Assembly (NCBI RefSeq): GCF_047496725.1
Contig: NC_132980.1
Location: 9,096,572-9,160,571 of the forward strand
Length of the DNA stretch: 64,000 nucleotides
Source: Anoplolepis gracilipes
Lineage: Eukaryota > Arthropoda > Insecta > Hymenoptera > Formicidae
Direction: 5' to 3'
In this document: positions 1 through 13,742 of the stretch, in pieces
Layout of the letters: each line of letters opens with the position of its first letter
How positions within the stretch are numbered: the first letter of the stretch is position 1
The notes under the pieces: model-generated
The model's database searches: none
Told to the model about the DNA's origin: nothing
Seen by the model: only the letters and a program-made list of their open reading frames with translations
Position numbers and translations under genes: made by a program

Positions 1-397
1 TCTGAAAGAATTTATATATTTTCTTTGATCCTTCTAAATATAAAGATATAAAATAATAAATTTGAAAAATAACTTGCTTAAATATATTGTTTTATATTTA
101 TAGGTGATGTATTATTTGTGCGAGCAGAAATATTTTCTTATTGATTCTTGATATATTCTTTGAACTCTTCAAAGAACAATAAAAAAATATTTCTAGCAGC
201 AGCTTAAAGTAAAAAGAATTAAAAAAGTAAAAATAATATCTAATAAACAAGAATATACTTCGCACATAACGAAAACATTCTCTTCTTTTTGTCGTGATTT
301 TAACGACAACAAAAATACAACAATAGTAAGAATTTTCATAAAAATGTCATTGATGCGCGAATAAATGATCTCGTAGTTTTTTTTATTTATTTCGATT

Positions 398-400
<3 letters not shown>

Positions 401-456
<56 letters not shown>
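401..456. repeat. (TA)n microsatellite
   Basis: About 28 TA units followed by a short GA run. Frames across it encode Tyr-Ile runs and are not genes. Confidence 0.95.
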
Positions 457-459
<3 letters not shown>

Positions 460-2067
460 AGAGAGAGAGAAAAAGAAAAGACACCTACGTGACATGTCCC
501 AGCGACGTAGGACGCTGGACTTTGTCCATTTCTCGCTAAACGTATTGTGCAGTAGTAATGTTCGTGACTTCGTATCACTCGATTCGTAAGAACAGAAGCT
601 CGTATCGACACAGATCATGGTGGCGAGAGAACATGCAAGAGACTGTTATTTTCGCGGCGTAAATTATTGGCGAATAATTTCGGTAAGACAGTAAATATTT
701 CGCGATCGCGCGTTGTTTTTATCCGCGCTCGCGTTATCTTGTGCAAATGTTTATATGACGTGTCGCGATATTTCCGCCTGAACGGGAACGTTACCGGGGG
801 ACTCGGAATTTGCGGAACTTACTGATTCGCCAGGTTCCGTGCGAAAAAGAATGATGATTCGCGTGATTCGCGAGATTCGAGAAACTGGAGGAAATGTCAT
901 TTTCTTTAACAGTATTTGCTCAAATGATGACAACTGTGTTTACTTATGTTTAAGTATCTAAAAGATACATTCATCACTTGATTTCGAATTAATTATTTTA
1001 TGGCTCTTAATATAATTTTAAATTCACTCGACTCGTTTCATTTGCAGCAATCTCAGAAAGATTAATTTTATTTTAGAATGCATTTTATTAGAAAAAAAAA
1101 AATAAAAAAAAGTTTTCTTGTAAAGAAAACTTTTCAATATTATTTCGCGATGATTCTAAGATATTTAATTTGTATGAAATCAAAAATTTTAATCATCAAT
1201 GAACATAATATCAAGTAAAGTTCAATTTTAATTTAGTTTATTTACTTAAGTTTTAATTATATTCCCTAATACTATTATTAAGTACGAGGATAGTTCGATA
1301 ATAAAGGAGGCATTGATTATATATCTGTTCACCTTAAAGTCATGATCATGTTGTTGCATGGAAAAAGAGAACTACAATAGCCGTGGAAGCGTTGTTTTTC
1401 ATCCTCTGATCGGAATTTGGCAAGCGAATAAAATAATCGTTTAGAATGAAAATTATTCCAAATTGAGGCGCACGCAGTTATCAGATTTTTGCAAACAAAA
1501 GACATAAATCGTCATAAAATTCATTATTAAATGAGCGAATGATGTCAGGAATAGACCACTTGTTTGAATTTGTAGCATGCATACTTCTTTTCGGTTTAAA
1601 ACATTCGGACTAAATCAAAGTCTGACCAGTGAATGGAAGACAGTACTTGCACAATTATTAATCTTTTCCTTTTCATGTAATAATACATGTAACTTATAAT
1701 ACGTGTGCCCGTGACTTTGAGATTGTGTGTATAAATCACACACATACACACAAATACATTAATATAATGAACACCTGTACCTTCATTATCAGATCACCTA
1801 CGAAATGTTTTTTTCAACAACCGTCGAAATTATTTTCAACAATTGGTTCGCTTCAAATCAAACAATTTAAACACAATTGTCTTGCTCTATCGTTGTCGTG
1901 ATTCTTCCTGATGTTGAGAACAATTCGCGCTCTGATTGCTAACCGGGAGATAGAAGAAAATAGCTGTACGTGAGAAGCATAATTAAAATTACTTTTCTCG
2001 AGAAAAGTAATAAAATCAAGGAGGCACTTATACACAACTTTCGCTAATTACTGACGAAAAACGAACG

Positions 2068-2070
<3 letters not shown>

Positions 2071-2113
<43 letters not shown>

Positions 2114-2123
2114 GTATATATAT
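2071..2123. repeat. (TA)n microsatellite
   Basis: TA repeat interrupted twice by TG. Confidence 0.95.
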
Positions 2124-5100
2124 TTTTTTTCGGTCACGCCTTCGTGATAAATTCGCGCGTTTAAATATTCAGTGAAAATAAAAATAACGAGTACATATGT
2201 GGTTACCCATGTGCCGTATCGCAGCAGCCGAAGCATATCAATCAAGACATCTATTCAACATCTATTCTTGTCGGCAAATAAGATGTTCATTTTTAAAAAA
2301 GAATGCGTGAGAGAATATAATAGAGAAAGTAATATTTCAAATGATAACAATTTTTTAAATGTGCAAAAAAGCCTTACATTCTAAATATATGTAAATTATC
2401 TGTATATATGTTACTGGTATTTAATATTTATTTTAAAAAAATATCTTAAAATTGTTAATTTAGAGAAAGAAAGAGACAGACTTGTATCTCACATTAAGTC
2501 ATGTGCAACATATAAATCTTTACGAAAGACTATTACAAAAACTTTAGCTTATTTATGTAAAGAAAATAATTAACATATTTTCTAACACAATATACATGTA
2601 AAGCAATTACTTAGAAATTACTTAGGAAAAAAAATTTAACTTGGTAGAATACCAATTTTTCTTTTATTCTATGAATTCTGAATACCGTATTAATTTTCCA
2701 GTTTAAAGTAAAATCACAATGTTTAATAAGAATATTTATCACTTGATTTTTTATTTAGAAATATGAATTAAAATTCCGAATAAACTGCATAAAACTGCAC
2801 TGGTTAGGTTCTTTTTTGCACATTCAATAATTTTTGCTTTCTGCTATCGATATTTTGTACTCTTACACATGATTTTCTCTAAAATTTTTTAAAAATTGAC
2901 TCGCATATATTATTTTTCCAGAGACAACTTTAATTATTGCCATCGTAAACCTCAGATCAGATTCAGTTGCCTGTGTCAATAAAAGATAAAACAAATTGCA
3001 ACGTGGACGCGAATAATGTCGAGATACGATTGACAAAAATTTCATTAACATCGCAGAAATGGCGTATCGATAATATAAACCAACTGCAATGAAACAATAT
3101 ATATAGAATCGACTTCACGAAAGCAGCGACAAAGTAAAAAGAGACAAAAAGAGTTAGACGACAGACAGAGATAGAAAGGAAAATAGAAGGAAATTATTTG
3201 TTGATCAACCTAATAAAATGTGATATAGCGATATCGATGACGCTCTAATACGTATCATTATATCATTAAGTATATGAAATCACGTTCCTCTCTTTCTCTC
3301 TCATTTATTTGTAGAAATCTAGAGCAATTTCCTGATTTCAAATCAATTAAGGCTATACAAATTTCTAATCCATAGTCATAACTGTAAGAATCAACCAGTA
3401 ACGAGCGTTAAATGCTACGGATTCAATAAACATTCGTATTCAGTTGATTCTTAAATGCTGTAGCCTTTAGTTTATTCGTAATATGATTCATTATTGCACA
3501 ATACTTTTACAATGTCACCGCTATTTCTATTTGTAGAAGAAGATAAAGAAAGAAATGACCAACGTACATATGTTTGTACAATATATATATATGTATATAT
3601 GCATTCGAGTTATTTAATCTTTTTCGCAGGTTAAGTCTTACGTTATCCATAAAAATAAATAAACTTTAACTCTCAAACAAAATCTTCGATCTAATAAATC
3701 TTCATATGCTCATCAAAGAATAAAATTTTGGAAGAAAGATTGAAAATGTTAAAAGCAATTAAGAAACGATGCATCATGATTGACATTATCTATATTTGAA
3801 TTCCAAAAAATGTGAATTTATAAAACGTGAAAAATCGAATTTTTACATGGCTCACCCATGAGTTTTGTCTATAATTCACTCCTTAATTATAATATATTAT
3901 TTTCGTGTGAAATCCGTTTAAAAGCAGACTATTTGACTTAATGATAACTCTAATGATTTACTTTCTTAGTACCTAATTTATCTTTTGGTTTAGTTAGATT
4001 TTTCTCCGCATTAACATAATATTCATATTATATTTCTATAATATAATATTTAGCGGCATGGTATCTAACTCGAAAATTTATAATTATAATAATTCTGTAA
4101 AAAATAAATCTTGACTTTTTAATACCCAAATTTGCAATTACAAATTTTTTTTCAGAGACAAAGTATATTTTTTTTTATTCTTAAAAGACATTGAGAGAGC
4201 TAATATTGACAGTAGTTTAAAGAAACGATGTTCTCGTGTTTATTGGATCTCAATCATAAAAACTGAAGAACTCTCTTTTTTCCAAATTTATTTTTCCGAC
4301 ATTTTCTGAATCTATTTTGTATATGTGTGAATTTAAGACTTCGTTAATATTAGGTATATGCCATAGAAAATTTACGACACGAAGAAAATGTACGACTATC
4401 AAAAGAAAAAATTCGCCAATAAAAGAAAGAAGGAAAGTTAGAGGCGATACTATGCCGCTACAATTATCTATTATATATACAAAACAACATAAGTAACTTA
4501 ATTTAACATGCACATAAAAAAGCTCACAGTCCAGAATAATTCATCGATATGCATAAGTAACTAATTTTAAGGAATTCATTGTGTTTTCGCGTTGTGTGGA
4601 TCATTAAATTAACAAATCAAATTGAAAAATAGAACAAGATTTTTCGTTGCTGTAGCATAACTCTTACGGTGGCGTCTGGTTTTATAATTAAAAATAATTA
4701 AGAACTCTTAATTTAATAATAAACTCTTTAATATATTAGCAGATAATTCTTCTAAGTTCAATTGAAAAATAATTTTCGCTTATTGCGACTTTTTAATTAA
4801 ATAAATAACGAAATCATGTATTAAATCTCTGTTATTAATACTGATAACAAAAACTACATTAATAAAAAAAAGAAAATTTTATTATATTTTTTTGCGTCAC
4901 ATACAAAGCAATGTCAATAGCTTAAAAAAATGAATACTTAACATTCATCTTTATTACAAATAAGATTACCGATTTTTTTTACGAGGTGATTTCGCGAACT
5001 TTTCATATTTTAATCTTCATATAATCAATGTCATATAAAATATTTATCATCTGAATTTAAAAAAAACTATACCACCGGTTATAGTTATGCGAGCGATAAA

Positions 5101-5137
5101 AATATAATCTATTGTTCTTATTTGTTTAGCTACATAC

Positions 5138-8100
5138 CTTCAGCACTGCTTGCGACGTATTTGCCATTGTAAGAGAAATTCATATCGCAGATAAGGCCAT
5201 TATGTCCTTTAAGCATAGTAGCTAACCAGGCGTGAGAAGGTACTAACAATATCTCTTTATTCCGTTTTCTGCTCGTCGGGATGCGTTGACCGTTGCGAAA
5301 TTGTTTAGAATAGGCTGGTTGTTCTTGCACTATCGGTACGAATTTCAAAGGTGGTTTCCAGCACACTGCCTGATTCATATCTACACAAACACAAATTTAT
5401 CAAAAATTAATAAGCTGAATAAAAACAAGTACGATTTCGATGTTTGAAATTTCTATGAGAAAACTTTCAACAGTTTGATTTTGTTATAATAATTAATTAA
5501 GTTAAAATATATTCTCTTAAATTAACAGAATTAACAGTACAGCAATATGTTAAATAACAAGTAAATGTATTGAATTTTAACACAAAAATTAATCAGCAAA
5601 TATTTTAATAAGAAAACAAATTTTGCAACTGTGCATTAAATTATATCTTCTTGTACGTACGCATAATTGAGAATATATTTTCGCGAATCACGTAATAACA
5701 CACTATTTTCGAAACTTCCGTCGTGTTACTGATCAAGTTGTTCAGAAGAAACTGAATGCGTATGAAATACTACTCCTATTTTTCAGGGAAACCCTTAAGC
5801 CTTCTCAATTGCTGATTTGTAACTAAACCCCTCTTTCGGACCAATCCGAATATAAGAAATCCCACTGCATCTTTCCCTGAATGAAGGTAACACCCCATTT
5901 TAAATTTCTAAAGCTAACAGACTATGCGTGATTCGTGATTAGTTAATGTCAGTGGCGTAGCCAGGGCGGGGCTATAGGGGCTCGAGCTCCCCCCCGCCCC
6001 CAAAGATTTCAAGTCTTAGTGACTTTTCTTGAGAAAAGTTTATGAATTCCAACCATAGAAATATGTTTAGTCCTCCCCTCCCCCAAAACCTAAGTCTGGC
6101 TTAATGGCTTGTGCAGGTAGGACAAACAACGATTGTTATGTGGCAAAAGACGACATAGTTAATAACCAATCAATTTAAAACTTTTCCATAAAAACAAAAA
6201 GTTGGTTACAAATTGCTTTTTATTGTCTGGCAGGTGTTACCGCGTCCTATCTGCAGAAACCATAATGCTATCCTAACATGTGGCATCCATCCGAAAGCCC
6301 TATCTTTTATATTTTTATACTTTAATAGATCGTTAATACAAACGAGTAGATTAAAAAAAAAAATTCTACACCATTTATACTTTAAAATTCTATAATGTAT
6401 ATATGTATAAATTATAATTTTTTATATAACACAATTCTTTGATCTTTTAATCTAAAATATTTTTTACATAACATTTATATTAATTTTGCTAGAATCTAAC
6501 CTTTTTTTCTTTTCTTTTTTCTTTTCTGTTTTCTTTTCTCTTCTTTTCTACATATGTCTCTTGTGTGTGGAATTATATCGTGCATGGAATAATTATAATC
6601 TACAAAAAAAAGAAAAAAAATATGTATGTATACATCTATGAAAGTACATAAAATAATCTTGAATATATGTCCCTAAGTATAATTTCGCATCAAATATACA
6701 GAAAGTATAAAAATCAGAAATAAATACCTAGAAATAGAAATAGAGACAGAGATAAAAGTAGAGAAAGAGAGAGAAAGAGAGAGAGAAATTATAAAGTAAA
6801 AGAAATTTTTAAAAACACGCAGAATAATAACTAAAATTACAAAGAATATCAAAGTATATAAAAATTTTTTTAAAGATATTTTTAAAGACTACAGTAAAAA
6901 TTTTTGAAAACTAAACAATATCAACAATCTACTGAAACATAAAAATGTATGCATGTTATATATGCGTATTGCGCGTGGTTTCTATATAAACTGAACGCAT
7001 GTAAAAAGGTGTACGATTTTATATATACATACACATATACAAAAAAATGAAAAAAAGAAATAAATTGGACATACACTGAATCACGTATACTGATTATGAA
7101 GTCTAACAAAACGTGTGTGATATGTATATTATTCTATCTAATCATGAGAAGAGATGCTTCATCATATTACGAAAGAGCGATGTATCAAAATAAAAACGAG
7201 ATATATTCAGAAACATATAATGAGATCTTTCTCTTTTTTGCAAAGTAAAGATGTGATTATTGTTGATTCAATATGATCAATGTGCATTTTTTCAATCTCG
7301 ACATACTTAACTCTTACATGGCATTGCATTCATTTCATAGTAACGTAATCCAGTATACCTGAGTCCGTGAGTCATTCATGTTTGATCATTTTCTTATAAG
7401 ATTCTCAATAAAAAAAATTAACTATAAATTATTTTAAATAGTTTACATCTCTAAAAGTTAATTTTACAGAGAGCAATTTAAAATATTTTATTATATTTTA
7501 TTATAACAAATGTGTAGTTTGAAAAATATATAACAAAAAATATATCATATAATATATATTTTAAATAAATATATATATAAATTGATTAATTTCAAATAAA
7601 AGTAATGAAAAAATAACTATAGTTTTTTGCAGTTTAAATATTGAAAAAAAAATGGAGAGTGTCGATCTTTAAAAAAGATAAAAAATATTATTTTAATTAT
7701 TTTATTTTTCATTTTATTAATCTTATCATTTTACTAATCTGATATTAGATCAAGTTTGCATCGATAATCTAGGTTGTATACACTAGTGCGCAGTGATGCA
7801 CACTAGAAGCACACATTAAAAGTTGTCATATACAAATTTATAAGTATCTAAGTAAAATATATACAGGGTGTCCCGAAATGGCAGGTAAATATTTTAATGG
7901 CAGGTTCTTTAAAACATTTTAAAGTAATTATTTAGAATAAGGGACCACTTTCCACTGTCAATGATCTTGATATATTATCAAGATCATGTCCCTGAGTAAA
8001 GTTCTGAACAAAAAATGTATAATAAACAAGATATAATTTTCGGACACCATGTGTCCATACTTTCGTATTATATTGTTATATTGTATTGCTGAGAATAGTA

Positions 8101-8937
8101 AGTCGTCTTTGTTTATTTTTTTTATTGAAATTTTACTTTTGTGTTCGTCACATTTCTTGTAAACTTAAAATTCTTTTGAACACAATAATGAATCATACTT
8201 TCAATGGATCTTTCAATGGGCGTCCACTTTGGAAAGATATAACCTAACCCGGTTTGAGTTATTATTATTTAGAATAAAATACCACCTAAAAATAACTTAA
8301 TCCAAACTCAATTCCGATTTTGAATGGAAACAGGTTTTATTCCGAGTTTGAAAACTATTGTAGCCTCGACATCTCTTTGTATTAAATTTTTTGTCTTAAA
8401 ATGGATAATTATTTAGAATAAGGTTTTATTTCCGTTCAAAATCGGAATTGAGTTTGGACTAGATTATTTTTTTGGGTGGTCCCTTATTCTAAATAATTAC
8501 CCATTTTAAGACGAAAAGTTTAATACAAAGATGTCGAAGCTACAATAGTTTTCAATTTATATTTCAAATTCATATTTCACGAATGGTAGGCCTGAGATTT
8601 CGCGCGCTCAGGTACGGCAAAATGACAAGTGATACAATAATTAGATAAATTAGATAACAAGAAATTAATTAGATAAATTAGATGACAAGAAGTAGATAAA
8701 TTAGAGAAATTCTTAGAAGCACTTTTATCCTTGTTATTTTGTCGTACCTGAGCACGTGAAATCTCAGCCCTATCATTCGTGAAATATAATTGCTTCCAAT
8801 TTAGAAACTTATTGTAGCCTCGACATTTTTGTATTAAAACTTTTTGTTTTTAAAATGTTCTAAAAAACTTGCCATTAAAATATTTACCAGTCATTTCGGG
8901 ACACCCTGTATAAAATATATATATCTAATTTATCATT

Positions 8938-8968
<31 letters not shown>

Positions 8969-10323
8969 GTATATGTATATATATATATAGTAAAATATGT
9001 ATATATAAGTATATAAATATATAATAGTATATAAGTATATATAAGTATATAATAAATATTATATATATTATATATTGTATAATAAGCAATAATTAAAATA
9101 GTAACATAATGTTACAAGTTATTATTATCATTTGTATTAAATAATAATAATAAAAACAATAATAATAATAATATTTGTAATATTAATTATCTATTTTAAA
9201 TATTCATACTATTGCAAATTTGTATACTATTGACAGCTTTCAATATGCACTAGCGCAACCGAATTCTTTATCAGTTGTGTGTGAGTTTTAAACGGCTTTA
9301 AAACATGCAATATAAACGAGTTCCTAAATGCAGTTGTGCGTGCATTTCATGCATCTATGATGGCGGGTGACAGTTCTTGACAGATCTGAACATACAAAAG
9401 GCACGTGTTTCTTCTAGCTGAAGAAATATAATTTTTGTACAAATCTTTCTTCGAGTAATCGAAACTAACAAAGATATGTATTCTCAAATATGTATATATT
9501 TATTTGCGAGATGAGTTATAAATATATATGCAATATTTTATTATAAAACAGAAGATGCACTCCATTTGAGATTACAAATACTTCGAGACGTTTGGTAAAT
9601 CAATTAAAACAAAAAAAAAACAACGATTTTATTATTTTCTCGTCAATTAAATAATTCAAAAAATATTTGTCATATCACATAAAACAAATCGAGAAGCTAA
9701 AGACAGGATAACTTCGACGAATTGAAAGTTAAAACTATTTCAAAACGATATATTCATTCTTCAGAACATTTGACATAAAGTCAGTTTGGCGCGTTTTCTC
9801 GATATCGAAAAAAAGAATTCTATCGGAAAAGTACAATGATACTCAAATCTCCATTATAAAAAAAAATCATATGAGAGTATTATTCAAAGTGAATTGCGCG
9901 CTGATATGCAGTGGCAGTCAATAATATATGCATTCTATTTTTGCAGAAAGAAGTCAGTAGAGAAGACCAGAGAGAGCATGACACAAGGTGTATTTATAAT
10001 ACTTGCATTTTCTGCACTCAGTTTCTTTGTTTTCTCTCCTTTTAACGAATATATATTTATTTTTTTTTTTCTCAGGTAAAATTTTTGGGAATTACAAACT
10101 ATGCAAACAAACATGCGTACATACACGTGTAGTTCGAGTGCAGCTAAAGAATGATCGGGGAATACTTACTTTTCGAGTCCTGCTCCAGGCTGGACCGTGA
10201 TCGCCTGCTAGCGATGCAATTAATCATGAGAATAATTCCACCGAACAGCAAAGTGACAAACACCACAGGACTGAACAACTTTATGGCCTCCAGGATATTT
10301 CTTAAATCCGGCGTGGCCTCCAT
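5138..10323 (-). CDS. TBL2: Transducin beta-like protein 2 (TBL2) homologue, 5' exons only
   Basis: Two coding exons are visible: exon 1 at 10323-10170 and exon 2 at 5380-5138. Exon 1 encodes 51 residues beginning MEATPDLRNIL, with one hydrophobic segment (about residues 17-38) followed by a basic stretch (SRRSRS). It ends at a consensus donor (GTAAGTATT) in phase 1. Exon 2 follows a TAG acceptor in the matching phase and ends at GTATGT, again phase 1. It encodes a basic linker and then the start of a WD40 blade (MLKGHNGLICDMNFS, then NGKYVAS). An N-terminal membrane anchor, basic linker and WD40 propeller is the layout of TBL2, an ER-membrane WD-repeat protein linked to PERK/ATF4 signalling in vertebrates. 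The remaining blades should be encoded left of base 1; I found no further exon in 1-5137. The start is the first ATG and directly precedes the anchor. Assignment by motif and layout is fairly secure. Confidence 0.78.
5950..6180. mobile_element. Possible transposon remnant beginning CAGTGGCGTAGCCAGG
   Basis: CAGTGGCGTAGCCAGGGCGG opens a GC-rich patch (C7 and C5 runs, GGGGCTCGAGCTCCCC) inside an AT-rich TBL2 intron. The motif GTGGCGTAGCCAGG resembles ends of widespread animal repeats. I see no matching inverted end or coding capacity, so the assignment is tentative. Confidence 0.35.
7864..8908. mobile_element. Non-autonomous DNA transposon with long terminal and internal inverted repeats
   Basis: The left end CAGGGTGTCCCGAAATG reappears inverted at the right end (CATTTCGGGACACCCTG, one base differing), and the similarity runs about 50 bp inward (TAAATATTTTAATGGCA and its complement). 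Outside both ends the sequence is TATA, a plausible 4-bp (or TA) target duplication. Inside are two further inverted pairs, 8351-8422 with 8483-8552 and 8572-8630 with 8729-8786, around a tandem TAGATAAAT-like block (8640-8706). There is no coding frame. The superfamily cannot be fixed from this copy. Confidence 0.85.
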
Positions 10324-11700
10324 CGTCGCGTGACACCTGTCTCGAGTAGCTTACACACGTGATGCACCACACACGCACACACCCGCACGCGCACGCACAC
10401 GGTTGCCCGGGAAAACGAAAAAGCGACGGAAAAAGCACACGTGTCACGACACGCGATAACGAAGAGTCATTATACGTGTATGCGTGTATATATATATATA
10501 TACATTTGTATGTCGTGTAAGTTTGTTCGTGTTACTTGCACTCAGATGCTTTCTTTCTTCAATGTTCGAACGTATAGGTTAGGTTATAGTCTCGTTTTTT
10601 CACTAAAACGCGATGCATTCAATGCTTGAACGTATAATTTGTTTCGTTTTAAGTGTAGAAATTTTTGGGTCGTTACGTCAATTTTTATTCACGTTATTGT
10701 AATAAAAGTTATTTACGAGTTTGTTGCAAACAACACCAATCAATTTTTTATGTTTGTATTTACTCCCGTCCGCGAAAAGATCACTAGGTGCGCGACATGT
10801 GTAGAGTCGAAACTTGCTTGAGTCATGAAGCACGAAGCGAAGGTAGATGCGATTCTCACCGTGAAAATTCGATCTGATCGGCGCAAGTTTTCGCGAATGG
10901 ATCGCTAATGATTTGTCGCTAATAATAATTCGCTCTACTATATGTAAATCGCGATCAAACGCGATGTGTTTTTTTTCCTTTTCTTCTTTTTTACAACGCA
11001 AATTTCTAAACGCTGTGCACTTTTAAACGTGCGCGCGACACTTTACTCGCATAGTAAATTCAAAATAGCTGTCACGCAAAATAATTCGATACGTACATTT
11101 TACTCGTAAGCCGATTGAAGATTTAAGTACATGCGATCGTATCCTCCGCTGTCAGGTTGGTCCATTCGTTCGCACGATTTTCGCTCGGTCCAATTATTCG
11201 ATGAACGCACATGCAGAGAGGAGGAGGAATCACTAATGTTCCTTTGCGTCGCGTTGACATGAAAGAGCCGTCGGTCCATTCGCCTTTCGATCTTGAAAAA
11301 CAATAGTATTGTTGTTTATTTATTTTTCGCGAGAGATTCAATTTGAATTGGTGCAGCGGATTTTACAAATTAAATTTTTAAAAGCACGGCTTACGTACAA
11401 GCGATCGGGAACTCGCAATTGTATAAAATCCGTGTGAACTCAATAACTCTGAGAGAATGATCTGTATTTCGCGCGGCAGGAGACGCAACGTGACGCTTCT
11501 TCTCGACGTGACGCGTGTTTGCCACCCGCGAGTACTGTACCGGTATATACGTGTTTCCTCGTCAGGTTCGATCCACTCGCACGTCATTTCCCCCACGCAA
11601 TCATCTCTCCCACTGAGTCGCGGAGTCGCGAACACGCGATCAACGCCCGACTATCGATATGAATAATCCAGGTAGAGACACATGGACGATGTAAATCGGT
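10324..11700 (-). promoter_or_regulatory. Upstream region of the TBL2-like gene, GC-richer
   Basis: Directly upstream of the TBL2 start codon lie an alternating CA/CG stretch (about 10365-10400) and moderately CpG-rich sequence extending to about 11650, with a second GC peak at 11460-11650. No TATA box or recognisable exon was seen. Frames of up to 107 residues here look like noise. Confidence 0.3.
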
Positions 11701-12566
11701 CTCCACATTTAGGACGAATATATCATTAATAATGTAGAGATTTCAGAAATTTCGATATAATAATCTCTGTACTTATTTATAGGCCTTTATAGATTTGATG
11801 TATAAAGAAAAAGGAATTAATCCTCGGAATGTTTGAAATGTTATTGATTTTGTAGCCTCTTGATCATCGCACGAATATCTTTTATACGAATAACATTTAC
11901 ATTCAAGATTAGATACATATCTTTAAATTTTCTAATTTTTCTAATTGTAAGAATCGCTCTTTTTCACGGATCCTTATTTAAAAATCAAATCTTTATCACT
12001 CTTTGGTGTTTCTTGATTCAATTTTACAGCGAAATTGAACTTTATATGACAATTAAAAACATCAGCTTGCTTTATATTCTGAATAGTTTATGTAACGTAA
12101 TAATAACAGTCGATTACATAACCACTCGCGTTGACAATATTTATATATTTATTTATCTTCCAGTAGAAATTTTTTGCATTTACTTGATATAATTTTTTTT
12201 TTTTTTATAATAAAGAAATCATAACCGCTTATGCCACTCTAGTCAGAAAGGAAGTCGATCTTTCTTCGAATTTACATTATCGATTCAAAGGATATTGAGT
12301 TTTTTAATTCACTTTATGAAAACATATATTACGTCATGTAAATTGATAAACGTCTGGAATAACACGCATCATCTTGTTACGTCGTTTTAGCGTGACGAAA
12401 TTCTACAGCGTTTTGCGTATGTAATGAACTGTTGATAACAAACGAGGAAGACTTTTCGCGAAAAAAGATAATCGCAATTACTATAGTCGTGTTTTCCAAA
12501 ACAACGTAAATATTAAAAACTTTGTTAGTTTTTACGCATAAGATATTTATTCTTACAAAGAATTAT

Positions 12567-12670
12567 CAGCACACGTGTTCAAAAGATATTTACAAGAGAT
12601 TCGCAGGATATTAAAATATGTTTTAACATTCTATGGTTTTTTTATAAACATCTTTTGAACATGTGTGCTG
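12567..12670. repeat. Hairpin with 26-bp near-perfect stem
   Basis: CAGCACACGTGTTCAAAAGA followed by TATTTA (12567-12592) pairs with 12645-12670 (ending TTTTGAACATGTGTGCTG) with only two or three mismatches across 26 positions. The loop is 52 nt. It lies in the spacer between TBL2 and cyclophilin. It could be a miRNA-like precursor or a small inverted-repeat transposon remnant. Confidence 0.6.
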
Positions 12671-13622
12671 TTAGGGATATGGAAGTGATTAACATTCATA
12701 TAGATTGGAAAATTATTCATCGGAGTAAATATATTTAAAGACAAAATTATAGAATAATAAATTAGAAAAGTTTGACGTCATGTGTAAAAGTATAAATAAT
12801 AATTTTAATTAAAAATAAAACGCTTCTATATAGAATTCGGATCATAAATCTTTGAAGACTTATTATTTAGTCGTTGGAGAGATCTGATTTAAAATAATTG
12901 CTTTTAATAGAAGACATCCGGTTTTAATTTGCTACGAGCAGAATCATTTATCGTAAAGTGATTTCTCGAAACAGCAACGTGGCAGAATGTATTAAATTCA
13001 ACCCGTTACTTGCCCCGTTACTCTTTTTACTTTTCTATTTCAAACGTTTCGTCATCCTTGAGTCTTTAACTCTCACGCTTGTACCGAGTACCACGTTATA
13101 ACTGACTACGAAAATAAAATGATTTTGTTCAATTAACGTAAAATAGATGTTCAACAGACATAAAATATTCATATGACATAGACGAAATATTAGAATTAAT
13201 CATTTAATTTATTTCACATATATTATTCATTTCACATTATCAATTAATAATGCAGCTATCCGTATTTCTAATATCAAATGTTAAATCTCGAATCTATTCG
13301 ATTTATCATTATGTCATTATATTTGTAAAAACTTGTAAAATTTTATCGTGATATAAAAATGGAATTAACATTATTGTAATAGAATCGCTTTACTATAATA
13401 TACAATATGTCACGCTTGTATTTACAAATAACTTCGATTGGATGCAACGTGTTGTGTCATTTGTAATTATGTACATGTATATCACGTTGTTATAGTTTAT
13501 CACTTTTTGATAAAAAAACACTTGTTTCTCAACACCTTTTTTTAACAAATCAAGATAAGGATGGTATAATATATTGTTGTTGATTTACGTATACATATGT
13601 AGTAATAACAATTAAAATATAG

Positions 13623-13627
<5 letters not shown>

Positions 13628-13660
<33 letters not shown>

Positions 13661-13672
13661 AAAATCGCCTGT

Positions 13673-13738
<66 letters not shown>
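13628..13738. repeat. Compound (GA)n and (TA)n microsatellite
   Basis: (GA)n at 13628-13655 and (TA)n at 13675-13738 (32 units) separated by 19 bp. The minus-strand frames of Tyr-Ile and Ser-Leu runs here are artefacts. Confidence 0.95.

Positions 13739-13742
<4 letters not shown>

Larger units (their letters stand above)
1..5137. other. AT-rich stretch, presumably TBL2 intron 2
   Basis: Follows the TBL2 exon 2 donor on the minus strand. It contains two TA microsatellites and a GC-richer patch at 480-860, where a plus-strand ATG frame runs into a GTAAGA donor-like site near 683. No WD40 exon or other recognisable coding sequence was found. Confidence 0.5.

Noticed and set aside
387..618. Tyr/Ile-repeat frames over the (TA)n tract
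   Set aside because: Microsatellite artefact; the same applies at 2048, 13542 and 16415.
617..682. Plus-strand mini-exon (MVAREHARDCYF) ending at a GTAAGA donor
   Set aside because: Only 22 codons, no partner exon downstream on the plus strand, and the region lies inside a minus-strand gene.
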